A DNA stretch of 64,000 nucleotides, taken from assembly GCA_046347475.1 (NCBI GenBank), contig JAXMGD010000003.1:310001-374000 (forward strand), read 5' to 3'. The stretch comes from CAMCXE01 sp046347475 (GTDB taxonomy: Bacteria; Pseudomonadota; Gammaproteobacteria; Pseudomonadales; Cellvibrionaceae). Below the pieces are notes generated by a model, which searched no databases, was not told where the DNA came from, and saw nothing but the letters and a program-made list of their open reading frames with translations. The position numbers and the translations under genes were made by a program. Below are positions 36,901 to 45,587 of this stretch, in pieces. The stretch's first letter is position 1, and every line of letters starts with the position of its first letter.

Positions 36901-39900
36901 CGACGGCTTCCAGCTCTGGCTCAAGGACTTGGGGCTTATAATCAATATCACCCCCAATAAACTCAGCGGCGGCCCAATTCTCTTCGCTTGGCGTTTCCTC
37001 TTCACCGGGTGCGTCGTCCTCACTTGGCGCGTCCTCTTCGGCGGGCGCTTCCTCAGCGAGGGCGTGTTCTGTATCCAAAGACTCATCTGGTCCAGAGTCT
37101 AAGGCCTGCAGCTCTGCAGTTTCCTGCGCCTCAACGGCTGCCTCCAGTTCATCCAGGCTCGGCAGGTCAAATTCTTCGTGATCCAGCTGCAGCGCCTCTA
37201 TATCGAGCAGGGGAACCGGCTCAACGCTCTGTTCGGCGGCCAGCAGATCCAGCGCCTCGTCTTCAACAGCGGTTTCGTCATCATCCTGATGGCGGCCCTC
37301 AGCCGCTGCTTCCAGCTCTTCCAGGCTCGCCAACACTAACTCTTCGTCAGCACTCATATGCTGGGCGGCGAGCATGTCGCTCAGCTGGGCATTTAACTCG
37401 TCGAGGCCCTCCTGCAGCGCGGTGGGAATTTCCGGCAGGTTTTGGCCTGCCGCCACCGCATCCACCATATCCAAGAGGAATTCGTGGGCGGGTAATAGGT
37501 GTTCCACATAGGCGGCCGTCGCCTGGGGGAGAGCGGCCAGGGCCAGCTCGTGCAACAGGCCTAAACGGCCGCTCAACTGGGCCATTTCCGGCAGATTGGC
37601 TTGGGCGGCACCGGCCTGCAGGCGGCCAAGTTCCTGTACCAAATCGCGAATGCTGTGTTCTTCGTTGGCATCCACCAGCCAGCGGGCGAGGATTTGATCG
37701 GCGTCCAGCAACAGGCGCATGTCCTCGGCCATAAAGATCGACAAGAGGCGCGGGTCCACCTGTTTGTGGCCGTCGGGGGAAACCTGCTCTTTCATGCGGA
37801 TCAGGTGATCCAGGTGCAGTTCTTTTAACTCGTGTACGCGGGCGATGAACTGCTCGGCAGCGGGAATACTGGGCGCCCGGCGGGCTTTGATGTCATCCAC
37901 CACGCCGTGGATGTAACGAGACGCATCCATCAACAGCTGCAGCATGTCGGCATTGAGGTTGACCTGATAGGCGCGCAGTTCCTTGGTGAAGCCTTCTAAG
38001 GGGGTGGCGATACTGGCCACTGGCGCCACATTGGCCATGTGGGCACTGCCTTTGAGGGTATGCAAGGCGCGCTGCAGGCTGTCGGAGGGCGGCGTAAAGA
38101 GCGGCGCTAAATCCTGCATATGGCCGATAAACCCATCCACCACCGCCAAGTGGGTCACTGCTTCAGAGGCAAACAGGTCAAACAAGACCGTTTGCTCGTC
38201 GTCGCCATCGCTTGCCTCCGCTTCGCTCGCGGCTGCGGCCAGGTCGGGCATTTCACCGCGGGCCAGGGCTTGGCCCAGTTGGATCAACTGCTGAGTGAGC
38301 GCTCCATCGGGGTTGCGTTTTTTGCTGGCAAAGGCATCCACCAGGATAGGCATAAAGGCCATAACCCGGTTGATAAAGTCCAGGTGTACAGCTTGCGCTT
38401 CAATGGTGTGATCGAGCACGCGGTTGAGCATGTTCTCCACGGACCAAGCCACCTCGCCTACATCCTGCGCCCCAACCATTCGGCCTGAGCCTTTAAGGGT
38501 GTGGAAGGCGCGGCGGATGACGGTTAACAACTCGGTGTTGTCCAGCGCCTCCAGCCACTGCGGATAGTATTCATCCAGGGTGGCCAGCACCTCACCGGCC
38601 TCCTCGATAAACACCTCAATAATTTCATCATCGATCAGATCGCTGTCATCCAGCGCCTCGTCCGCTTCACTGGCCACCGCCTCGACAGACTCATAGGCGG
38701 GGGCTGTGCTCGCACTGACCGGCTCAAGACTGGGCACAGGGGCTGGGGCGGGCTCGGCAACAACGGCCGGTGCCTCAGGAGACAGATGTGGGGCTTGTGT
38801 AGGTTCAGGGCTAACGGAAGGCGCAGCCCGCGGTTCGTCGTCTTCATCCTGAGCCGCATCAACCAACACAGTGTGGGCGGCGGGCAGATCCGCCTGGGCC
38901 ACCAGGTGCTTGTAGGGCGACGGGCCTGCGGCTGTAGCGGGTGCCGGTGCAGCCGGTTCAGCGCGCTCGCGGCCTTTGGCGGGGTAACTCAACTGGCGCA
39001 GGTTGTCCTCAGCCAGCACCAAAAAGCGCGATACATCACTCGCCACCGTGGGCTCAAGAATGCGCTCCAAATAGTAATCAACCCCCTCTAGGGCGTTGGC
39101 AAGAGCGGTTAAGGACGCGGCATCAGGGATGTAATCAACGCTTAAAAACTGTTCTTGTATAAACCGGCTGGCGGCCTCCAGGGCGGCGGCGGCGCGGCCT
39201 TCGCCGATCATGCTCAAACCGCCGCGAATATTGGCGAGCAAATCCGGCGCGGCGGTTAAATAGTTGCGATCCCACTTGGAGGCGTAGAACTCCACTATGG
39301 CCTCTTTGCACTGCTCCAGGCCCAAGCGGCTTTCGCGCACCACGGTTTCTTTGGCGCTGTCCACTTCGATCTGGCGGCCATCGAGGTTGGCCAGGTCCCG
39401 CTTGCCCGCACTTTTGCTGACGGCATCGAGCTTGTGTTCTATCTCAACAATACGGCCAGCTAAATTGGCCAGCTGGTCAGGGTCGATGCTGCCGATGCGG
39501 CAGCTGTGGGCCAGCTGGTCGTATTGATCCTGGGCGAACTTGCGCAGCTCTGGGATGGCCAGCACCGCTAGGGTATCGGCCAGGCGCTTCATAATCGGCA
39601 GGATTTCTTCCATATCCGACACGCCCGCTTGACCCGCGAGGGTCATGCCCAGGATGTGTTTAACCGTATTGAGCTCTTCTTGCAGCGCCGCGATCACGCT
39701 GCGGATGGCCTCTGGGTCCGGCGCACTGATCATGGTTTTGTGAAAGTGCCGACCGGTTTCGGCGCCGTCGTTGAGGGCCTTCTCCAGATGGTACTTCTGC
39801 CGCAGGGCCTGGCCGTGGGGGCCTAAGCGTTCGGCGCGGGCGGTGTAATACAGCAGGTTGCGCAGCAGGTTTTCATCCACCGGGGCATCAAAGGCGGCCG

Positions 39901-40660
39901 GGGCATTTTCGGCGAGGATTTTCAGCTCCCGCGCCAGGCGACGCAGCAGGCTGCGCACGGCGGCGGAGAGTTCGATTTCATCCGAGCGCAGGTTCTCTAC
40001 CACGCCGCAGGCGGCTTGCCAGAGGGCAAACGTACGGGTGCCCCGGCTCATCAGCTCTACCCGCGAGCAGACTTTGTCTATGTATTCGAGGTTTTCACTG
40101 ATTTTGATGTCTTTGAGCAGGCTGGCGGCGGCGTATTGATACATCTCGCGCAGTTTTTTCAGAGCCTGGGTCAGCTTGGCGCGATCCTGCAGCACCGGGT
40201 GACGTTCGTCTTGAACCTGCTGTGCACGGCTTAAATCCGGCGTAAACAGGCCTGATTCACTTAAAAAGGGCTGTTTGCGCACCGCGCGAATATCGTTGAG
40301 CAGGGGCAAAAGCACGCCGGGGTGGTCGTCCTTAAAGCGCTGCACATGCTCAAGATAAATAGGCAATTGCAGCAGGGCGCGCATCAAGACTTCCTGCGCT
40401 TCGTGTACCTGGGTGACGGTGTTGTGGATCAGAGACTGGGCCAGCAGCTCCACTTCTTCGGTAATCAGCGCTGCGCCGTGGAATTCGATCATTTGCAGCG
40501 AGCCCAACACCTGGTGGATATGGGTTAGACAAAAACGTAGACGTGACACATCCCGCGGATCCTCCACGAAGGCTTCAAGGGCCTGGCGCGCCTCTTTGAG
40601 GGTTTCGCCTATTTCACCTACCACCCAATCAAGGGCTGCGTAGTTGCGTTGTTCTCCCAT
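33920..40660 (-). CDS. chpA: Chemosensory hybrid histidine kinase ChpA
   Basis: A 2246-residue CheA-like kinase controlling type IV pili. The start is ATG 40660 (MGEQRNYAALDW). An N-terminal HPt-like block is degenerate (FCLTHIHQVLGSLQMIEFHG). Three canonical HPt histidines follow in AFHTLKGSGRM (about residue 718), ALHTLKGSAHM (about 863) and ALHTLKGGARL (about 1500). Residues about 1150-1450 are very acidic and low complexity. The ATPase domain has the N-box EHMLRNAVDHGIEPP (about 1827) and GRGVGMDVVAAEI. A CheW-like domain is at about 1963-2110. A C-terminal receiver domain follows (VMVVDDSVTVRKVTTR, then LLDIEMPRMDGFEVA). It is somewhat shorter than P. aeruginosa ChpA and appears to have fewer canonical HPt modules. 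Confidence 0.95.
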   Translation of the reverse strand: MGEQRNYAALDWVVGEIGETLKEARQALEAFVEDPRDVSRLRFCLTHIHQVLGSLQMIEFHGAALITEEVELLAQSLIHNTVTQVHEAQEVLMRALLQLPIYLEHVQRFKDDHPGVLLPLLNDIRAVRKQPFLSESGLFTPDLSRAQQVQDERHPVLQDRAKLTQALKKLREMYQYAAASLLKDIKISENLEYIDKVCSRVELMSRGTRTFALWQAACGVVENLRSDEIELSAAVRSLLRRLARELKILAENAPAAFDAPVDENLLRNLLYYTARAERLGPHGQALRQKYHLEKALNDGAETGRHFHKTMISAPDPEAIRSVIAALQEELNTVKHILGMTLAGQAGVSDMEEILPIMKRLADTLAVLAIPELRKFAQDQYDQLAHSCRIGSIDPDQLANLAGRIVEIEHKLDAVSKSAGKRDLANLDGRQIEVDSAKETVVRESRLGLEQCKEAIVEFYASKWDRNYLTAAPDLLANIRGGLSMIGEGRAAAALEAASRFIQEQFLSVDYIPDAASLTALANALEGVDYYLERILEPTVASDVSRFLVLAEDNLRQLSYPAKGRERAEPAAPAPATAAGPSPYKHLVAQADLPAAHTVLVDAAQDEDDEPRAAPSVSPEPTQAPHLSPEAPAVVAEPAPAPVPSLEPVSASTAPAYESVEAVASEADEALDDSDLIDDEIIEVFIEEAGEVLATLDEYYPQWLEALDNTELLTVIRRAFHTLKGSGRMVGAQDVGEVAWSVENMLNRVLDHTIEAQAVHLDFINRVMAFMPILVDAFASKKRNPDGALTQQLIQLGQALARGEMPDLAAAASEAEASDGDDEQTVLFDLFASEAVTHLAVVDGFIGHMQDLAPLFTPPSDSLQRALHTLKGSAHMANVAPVASIATPLEGFTKELRAYQVNLNADMLQLLMDASRYIHGVVDDIKARRAPSIPAAEQFIARVHELKELHLDHLIRMKEQVSPDGHKQVDPRLLSIFMAEDMRLLLDADQILARWLVDANEEHSIRDLVQELGRLQAGAAQANLPEMAQLSGRLGLLHELALAALPQATAAYVEHLLPAHEFLLDMVDAVAAGQNLPEIPTALQEGLDELNAQLSDMLAAQHMSADEELVLASLEELEAAAEGRHQDDDETAVEDEALDLLAAEQSVEPVPLLDIEALQLDHEEFDLPSLDELEAAVEAQETAELQALDSGPDESLDTEHALAEEAPAEEDAPSEDDAPGEEETPSEENWAAAEFIGGDIDYKPQVLEPELEAVEPEETLFSAESLFDEPVGLEAEEHLDPILGDMDLDLVTAIDSHLSADDTLNLLDAEADAEDALLPSAEETFAAEVEPEDVIVPLLDELVDLSADDAPLISALDEFDSIPVVTDSLDLEALSDADALDTPAEVLADTEAYAPGATYDDDIALGDFDLGEEDLADLPAHTHEAPQEAPAASAPAATSSASFLPDVSTDTPASERVEDDFDPEILEIFLEEADELMEELDESIHAWESDWDSSEAPDVMKRALHTLKGGARLASQIQLGELTHNYESYLISVGGPKGDVNFFATILAYQDQLLKSIRKSRQLMDGAPAELDEREEHSDAPTLTAKIAEIASSASPVPFVSSKNLVAVAPEDTKEVVEAFASNVVTNLPDFVARSKSGSQEVIKVSSDLLEELVNLAGETSISRGRIEQQIKGFGAAIHEIDGTLRRLQEQLRRLDIETEAQILFRQEQLAENEAFDPLEMDRYSQLQQLSRSLTESASDLVDLKRTLSEKVKDTEAILLQQSRINSSLQEGLMRSRMVPFSRLVPRLRRIVRQVAGELGKHVSFELDNVEGEMDRSVLERMVAPLEHMLRNAVDHGIEPPAERLAKGKPEFGRILLSLAREGSDILLRLADDGRGISLDKVRKKAVERGLMGEHSQLSDHEVMQFILQAGFSTAESVTQISGRGVGMDVVAAEIKQLGGSMTIESRSGVGSQFTVRLPFTVSVNRALMVTLGKDTYAIPLNSIEGIVRVSPFELEHYYQQPEARFEYADENYQVRYLGGMLYEGTTPKLEGQLLPLPVILVRSAQHTMALQVDSLQGSREIVVKSLGKQFAAVQGLSGATVMGDGSVVVILDVHALVRKAVAFVDALPLNHERTKALNAPRVQKTVMVVDDSVTVRKVTTRFLEREGYLVITAKDGVDALKILQDHTPDLMLLDIEMPRMDGFEVAKNIRTTARWKHIPIVMITSRTGDKHREHALSIGVNEYLGKPYQEDVLAGIVSRILGDKGP

Positions 40661-40677
40661 TGATGGAGTCCCGTTCT

Positions 40678-41523
40678 TTATTTGTGTATATAAGCCTGTG
40701 CGGCGTCGAAGGGCGCGCGCTGCATGGACGGATGGGACCAATCCAGCACCTCGCCCAACCCTATGACTAAGGCGCCACCGGGTTTAAGTCGCTGCACAAA
40801 AGCATTGAGAATTTTTTCGCGCAACCAGCGGCGAAAGTACACCAGGAGGTTTTGGCAATAAATCAAATCCACTTGTACCGCTGGCATATCGTTGATATCC
40901 AACAGATTGGCTTGATTAAAACACACCCGCTCGCGCAGGGCGCGGTGGATCTGCAAACGCCCGTCCTCCACCGCCAGCAGGTATTTTTCGCGCAGGGCAG
41001 GCGGAATAAAATCCAGCTTGCGGGCGCTGTAAATGCCATTCTTGGCCAGTGACAAAGCCGCTCGGCTAATGTCGGTGGCGGTGATACCAAAAAGGGGTTC
41101 CCGGTGCGCACTGGCAAAGCCTTCCGCCAACACCATGGCCAGAGAGTATGGCTCCTCGCCGGTGGAACAGCCCACACTCCACACCTCATAGCTGTGCGCA
41201 GAGGCCTGCTGCAGATGGGCCGCCAGGTGCGAGGTCACAAAGTCGTAGGAGGGCATGTGCCGGAAGAAACTGGTCTCTTTCACCACCAAGCGGTCGATAA
41301 GGCGCGACCACTCCACCATACCCGCAACCCCATCAACAATGAGCTGGTAGTAGCTGGTGAAGTCGCTAAGGCCCAGCTCGCGCATACGCATCACCACTTG
41401 GGTTTGCAAAAATGTGCGCTGCTGAGCCGATAAATAAATACCGGCGCGCTCCTCTAGGAGTTTGCTCCAAAGGGCAAACTCCTGGTCGGAAATATCCGGT
41501 ACTGCCTGCAAAGACCAGATCAT
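40678..41523 (-). CDS. pilK: Chemoreceptor methyltransferase PilK (CheR family)
   Basis: A 281-residue CheR-type SAM-dependent methyltransferase that would methylate PilJ. The N-terminal helical domain leads into the SAM site EVWSVGCSTGEEPYSLAMV, then ITATDISRAALSLAKNGIYS and DLIYCQNLLVYF. Length fits PilK. It lies between pilJ (19-base gap) and chpA (17-base gap) in one operon. Confidence 0.94.
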   Translation of the reverse strand: MIWSLQAVPDISDQEFALWSKLLEERAGIYLSAQQRTFLQTQVVMRMRELGLSDFTSYYQLIVDGVAGMVEWSRLIDRLVVKETSFFRHMPSYDFVTSHLAAHLQQASAHSYEVWSVGCSTGEEPYSLAMVLAEGFASAHREPLFGITATDISRAALSLAKNGIYSARKLDFIPPALREKYLLAVEDGRLQIHRALRERVCFNQANLLDINDMPAVQVDLIYCQNLLVYFRRWLREKILNAFVQRLKPGGALVIGLGEVLDWSHPSMQRAPFDAAQAYIHK

Positions 41524-41542
41524 ATTCTAGGCTGGCGCAGCC

Positions 41543-43774
41543 TTAGGTCTTACGGATGTCGTCAGTGGCAAAGGGGTTTACACCATCGCCACCGTCTGCA
41601 AATACATCTTCATCCAAGGAAAATTCAAACTCCGCTTCAGTCTCATCAGGCCCGTGGTTAACCGCAGTGGCGGCAACCGCCGCCGCTACACCTACAGGAG
41701 CTAAATGGGCGGCAGCGCTGGGGGCCGCGGCGCGCATGCGTTTACCCGCAGCGTTCATCTCTTCAGGCAACTTAAAGCCCGCCACTGATTCGTGTAATTC
41801 AATGGCCATCTGTGCCAAGCGGCCAATCGCCGTGGCGGTCGCACTGGTACCGGCGGAGGTTTGTGAAGTGAACTCTTGGATCACGTTCATGGTGTTGGAG
41901 ATGTGGCCTGCCGATGTGGACTGCTGGCGCGCCGCGTTGGAGATGTTTTGGATCAATTCGGCGAGGTTGGCCGATACTGCTTCGATCTCTTCCAGAGCCA
42001 CACCCGCATCCTGCGCCAGGCGTGCCCCGCGCACCACTTCAGCCGTGGTTTGCTCCATGGAGTTCACCGCCGCCGTTGTATCGTTCTGGATGGTTTTCAC
42101 CAAGGCTTCGATCTGTTTGGTGGCCGTAGCAGAGCGCTCCGCCAGGCGCTGTACCTCATCGGCTACCACCGCGAAGCCGCGCCCGGCGTCGCCCGCCATA
42201 GAGGCCTGGATCGCCGCGTTCAAGGCGAGAATGTTGGTTTGGTCGGCGATGTCGTTAATCAGGCTTACGATGTCACCGATCTCTTGGGAGGACTCACCCA
42301 AGCGCTTGATACGCTTAGCGGTGTCTTGAATCTGCTCGCGAATAGTATCCATGCCGTGGATGGTGTTCTGTACCACTTTGGCGCCGTTAAAGGCGATGGA
42401 TACCGCGCGCTCGGCCACGCGGGCGGACTCGGCGGCATTGGCCGATACCTGGTCGATGGTGACCGCCATTTCGTTCACCGCTGCCGAGGCGCCGGCGATC
42501 TCTTGGGCTTGGTGTTCGGAGGCGCGGGCCAGGTGCAAAGCGGTTTGGCGCGTCTCTTCCGAGGCCGCCGATACATTGGCAGAAGTATCGTTAATGCGCG
42601 ACACCAGCACCCGCAGCTGGTCGATGGTGTAATTGATGGAGTCGGCGATGGCGCCGGTGAAATCCTCGGTAACCGTAGCGGTAGCGGTTAAGTCACCATC
42701 CGCCAGGTCGGCCAATTCATCAAGTAAACGCAAAATAGCGTTTTGGTTGCGCTCGTTGGTTTCGGCGGTAACTTTCAAACGCTTATTGGTGGCGTTGTTC
42801 AGTAACAGGCCAATAATCACCAACAGCACAAACGCACAGCCCACCACGAACAAAATAGCGGTGTTGTTCACTTTACGCTTGGAGGGCAGGCTTTTGATCT
42901 GGTCGGACAGCTCCGTTAAGCGCTGTTGCAACAGGGGGCTGCCGTCCAAAATGGCGTTGGTGGACTGGCGGGCGCTGAATAAGTCTGGCGATTTTTCGTA
43001 AATGTCTTTAATGGATCCGCTTACAAAAGCGAAGAGCTTGGAAATGCGATCTAAGCTCTCCACCGCTTGAGAATTGGTAATTTTGGCAATACCCATACTG
43101 GCGTCGCCGTTTTTCATGGCTTCCAGTACTTTACCGAAGCGGCTGGCATCCAATTTAAATTCGTCGGCGGCCTTATCCGCATCCAAACCGCCACGCAACA
43201 TGCGGTCTACGTTACGGCCGATGCGCTCAGCAAACCAAGACTGCCGCTGAGCCACCGAGACCTGCTCAGCAGAGGCTTTGTTTTCCAGCAGCAACTCAAC
43301 AATGTTGTCGTGCTCCGCCTGTAATTCCGGCAGGGCTTCGTTAAGGGTTTTGGCCACATCGTGCATGAGGATGATGGAATCCTCGTTATTGGTGATCACC
43401 TCAGAGCTTTGTTTGGTGCGGCTCCACACACTTTCAAAGGCGGCCAACTGGTCAGCCAGCTGCACCTTGGTTTCGTTGTCAGCACTTTGCAGAGCCTTCC
43501 AGGTTTTATCCATGTCGGAAATCACCTGGCGCAGGGTTTTAAATTCCGCCTTGTTGCCGCCGGTGGCATCACGGGAGAGGGCCGTCAAGCGGTAGGAGTA
43601 GGCGCGCAGCTCGGCAACATGCCGCTCATGCTCAGCATCCTGTTTGGCATCGCGCAGGAAGATGTAAATCATCACCGCGATCAGAACACCAAAACAGCCT
43701 AATAAGACGATTAAAATTGATAAGGCCGGATTATCTTTAAATCGCGATATCAAGCTGCTGGATTCAATTTTCAT
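41543..43774 (-). CDS. pilJ: Type IV pilus methyl-accepting receptor PilJ
   Basis: A 743-residue membrane chemoreceptor feeding ChpA. There are two membrane segments, residues 17-40 (ALSILIVLLGCFGVLIAVMI) and about 303-325 (AILFVVGCAFVLLVIIGLLL), enclosing a mostly helical periplasmic domain. The cytoplasmic coiled coil holds the signalling hairpin DQTNILALNAAIQASMAGDA and GRGFAVVADEVQRLAERS. The QASMAGDAGRGF form is characteristic of PilJ. The C-terminus is Ala-rich, then acidic. A 106-base gap separates it from pilI. Confidence 0.95.
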   Translation of the reverse strand: MKIESSSLISRFKDNPALSILIVLLGCFGVLIAVMIYIFLRDAKQDAEHERHVAELRAYSYRLTALSRDATGGNKAEFKTLRQVISDMDKTWKALQSADNETKVQLADQLAAFESVWSRTKQSSEVITNNEDSIILMHDVAKTLNEALPELQAEHDNIVELLLENKASAEQVSVAQRQSWFAERIGRNVDRMLRGGLDADKAADEFKLDASRFGKVLEAMKNGDASMGIAKITNSQAVESLDRISKLFAFVSGSIKDIYEKSPDLFSARQSTNAILDGSPLLQQRLTELSDQIKSLPSKRKVNNTAILFVVGCAFVLLVIIGLLLNNATNKRLKVTAETNERNQNAILRLLDELADLADGDLTATATVTEDFTGAIADSINYTIDQLRVLVSRINDTSANVSAASEETRQTALHLARASEHQAQEIAGASAAVNEMAVTIDQVSANAAESARVAERAVSIAFNGAKVVQNTIHGMDTIREQIQDTAKRIKRLGESSQEIGDIVSLINDIADQTNILALNAAIQASMAGDAGRGFAVVADEVQRLAERSATATKQIEALVKTIQNDTTAAVNSMEQTTAEVVRGARLAQDAGVALEEIEAVSANLAELIQNISNAARQQSTSAGHISNTMNVIQEFTSQTSAGTSATATAIGRLAQMAIELHESVAGFKLPEEMNAAGKRMRAAAPSAAAHLAPVGVAAAVAATAVNHGPDETEAEFEFSLDEDVFADGGDGVNPFATDDIRKT

Positions 43775-43880
43775 AGGTTGCTCCGCTAGTTACACCGCCC
43801 GAATTGCCCTGTGTGTGCTGGCATTCAGTCATTTATTGTTAGTAAAGCGGCACTGTGGCGCCGCTTCTATGTTGTGTTGT

Positions 43881-44426
43881 TTAGGTCAGAGAGGCGTTGG
43901 TAAAACGCGGATCCTTCACTAAGGTTCCCATATCAAAAACGGCCCAGGAAATACCGGATGGGTCTGTGTAGGACCCTCGTACACAGGGCGCGAGTGCCTC
44001 GGGTACGGCATCGACCGTTTCGTTGAACTTATCGGCGGTAAAGTGCTGCATACCAAAGGCCTGATCGACAATTAAGCCGCTGAAATAGGCCTCGGTTTCA
44101 ATCACCAACACACGCTGCTGTTTGCGATGGCCCAACGATTTACCGCCAAAAAAATAGGCCATATCAAACAGCGGCAACAAACGTCCACGCACGTTGGAAA
44201 GCCCCACCACCCAGGGATGTACACCGGGTAGGCGCGTGATGCTGGCGGGCACTTCCAATAACTCGGCGATTTGCCGCATGGGCGCGATAAACTTGCGGCC
44301 CAACAGGGAAAAGCCTATGCCGCTCCAACGGGGGGTAGTATCCACCTGAGCGGGCAGGCCCACCGCATGGTGTTTGGAGAGGGCGACTAGGTTCGTCAGG
44401 GCATCAAAAGCGGAAGCGTCGGTCAT
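43881..44426 (-). CDS. pilI: CheW-like coupling protein PilI
   Basis: A 181-residue CheW-family coupler linking PilJ to ChpA. CheW features are GIGFSLLGRKFIAPMRQIAE and HPWVVGLSNVRGRLLPLFDM. Sits seven bases after pilH in the order pilG-pilH-pilI-pilJ, as in Pseudomonas. Confidence 0.93.
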   Translation of the reverse strand: MTDASAFDALTNLVALSKHHAVGLPAQVDTTPRWSGIGFSLLGRKFIAPMRQIAELLEVPASITRLPGVHPWVVGLSNVRGRLLPLFDMAYFFGGKSLGHRKQQRVLVIETEAYFSGLIVDQAFGMQHFTADKFNETVDAVPEALAPCVRGSYTDPSGISWAVFDMGTLVKDPRFTNASLT

Positions 44427-44433
44427 AGGCGGC

Positions 44434-44796
44434 CTAGTTGCTGACGTGGGCGATTACGCTGATCAGTTCTTTTTCTTCAATGGGCTTGGTGAGGTAGGCC
44501 TTAGCGCCCTGCCGCATCCCCCAAACTCGGTCGGTTTCCTGGTCTTTGGTGGTGACAATAATGACGGGAATTTTGGTGGTTTCCGGCGCTTTGTTCAGCT
44601 GGCGCGTGGCCTGAAAGCCGTTAAGCCCCGGCATTACCACATCCATCAGCACCACATCGGGCAACTGGGCTTTGGCCAGGGCAACCCCATCGGCGCCATT
44701 GCCCGCCGTGAGCACCTGGTGGCCATGCTTTTCCAGCATGCTGGTTAGCTTGTAGGTTTCAGTGGGTGAATCATCAACAATCAAGACACGGGCCAT
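44434..44796 (-). CDS. pilH: Twitching motility response regulator PilH
   Basis: A stand-alone 120-residue receiver domain. Phosphorylation site Asp is in DVVLMDVVMPGLNGFQATRQ, the acidic pocket is VLIVDDSPTE, and the conserved Lys is in AYLTKPIEEKEL. In Pseudomonas, PilH is one of two output regulators for the pilus motors. Follows pilG by 19 bases. Confidence 0.96.
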   Translation of the reverse strand: MARVLIVDDSPTETYKLTSMLEKHGHQVLTAGNGADGVALAKAQLPDVVLMDVVMPGLNGFQATRQLNKAPETTKIPVIIVTTKDQETDRVWGMRQGAKAYLTKPIEEKELISVIAHVSN

Positions 44797-44815
44797 GGTT
44801 ACCTCCGATCCTTAA

Positions 44816-45211
44816 TCAGCCTGCGCTGGTGGTTTTGACATGGGCTTCGATGGCCCCGAGCAATTCACCCTTGCTAAAGGGTTTGGTCAGGTACTGATCG
44901 GAGCCGACAATGCGCCCTTTGGCCTTATCGAACAAGCCGTCTTTACTGGACAGCATAATGACCGGGGTGGATTTAAATTCGCTGTTGTTTTTAATCAGCG
45001 CGCAGGTTTGGTAGCCATCCAAGCGCGGCATCATGATGTCGACAAAAATGATGTCTGGGCGGGTATCGGCAATTTTAGCCAGGGCGTCAAAGCCGTCTGT
45101 TGCGGTGACAACGGTGCAGCCGACTTTTTTCAACAATGTCTCGGCGGTGCGACGAATCGTTTTGCTATCGTCGATGACCATCACCTTAAGATGTTCTAGA
45201 TTCACGTCCAT
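44816..45211 (-). CDS. pilG: Twitching motility response regulator PilG
   Basis: A stand-alone receiver of 131 residues. Key blocks are LKVMVIDDSKTIRRTAETLL, then IIFVDIMMPRLDGYQTCALI (phospho-Asp) and SDQYLTKPFSKGELLGAIEA. This is nearly identical in style to Pseudomonas PilG, the activator of pilus extension through the cyclase/motor pathway. First gene of the Chp operon. ATG 45211 has a weak ribosome-binding site; the in-frame GTG two codons later is an alternative. Confidence 0.96.
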   Translation of the reverse strand: MDVNLEHLKVMVIDDSKTIRRTAETLLKKVGCTVVTATDGFDALAKIADTRPDIIFVDIMMPRLDGYQTCALIKNNSEFKSTPVIMLSSKDGLFDKAKGRIVGSDQYLTKPFSKGELLGAIEAHVKTTSAG

Positions 45212-45587
45212 AGACAGACTCTATACCAGTGGTTTTAATAAATGATCGCCATAGAAAGGCTATCCATCATAGCCTTATTGGCGGGTTTGCTCTTTTAACA
45301 CAGTTGTCTGGGCGATTCCATAAGTATTTGAATATCAAGAAAATACGTCAAATTAACGAATTTATCGCCCGCCTACCGCACACTAAACTCAAGGCGGCTG
45401 TACTTCCGGCCCGGCGTTTATTAATTTGCTCATTCACTCGCGCTATAGCAGGTGCTTTCAAGCGATACCTTTTATAATCGACCAACTTTAGCTATTCCGC
45501 CACGCGGCAAGCGCCTTTTTTCGCGTTCCGGCAGGCCCTACACACAGCGAACCTTGGATAACCCAGGGCGATTTGCGAGGAAAACCT
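45212..45587. other. Divergent promoter region pilG / gshB
   Basis: This 376-base gap must hold the promoters for the Chp operon (minus) and for gshB (plus). A perfect inverted repeat AAGGCTAT/ATAGCCTT (45256-45263 with 45269-45276) lies about 45 bases upstream of pilG. On the minus strand a -10-like TATGAT overlaps it (45266-45271), without a good -35. It could be a regulator site. Confidence 0.45.

Noticed and set aside
36118..37734. Long plus-strand frames opposite chpA (such as 36988-37734)
   Set aside because: They arise from the high-GC, acidic-codon bias of chpA and are Arg/Pro-rich without recognisable domains.
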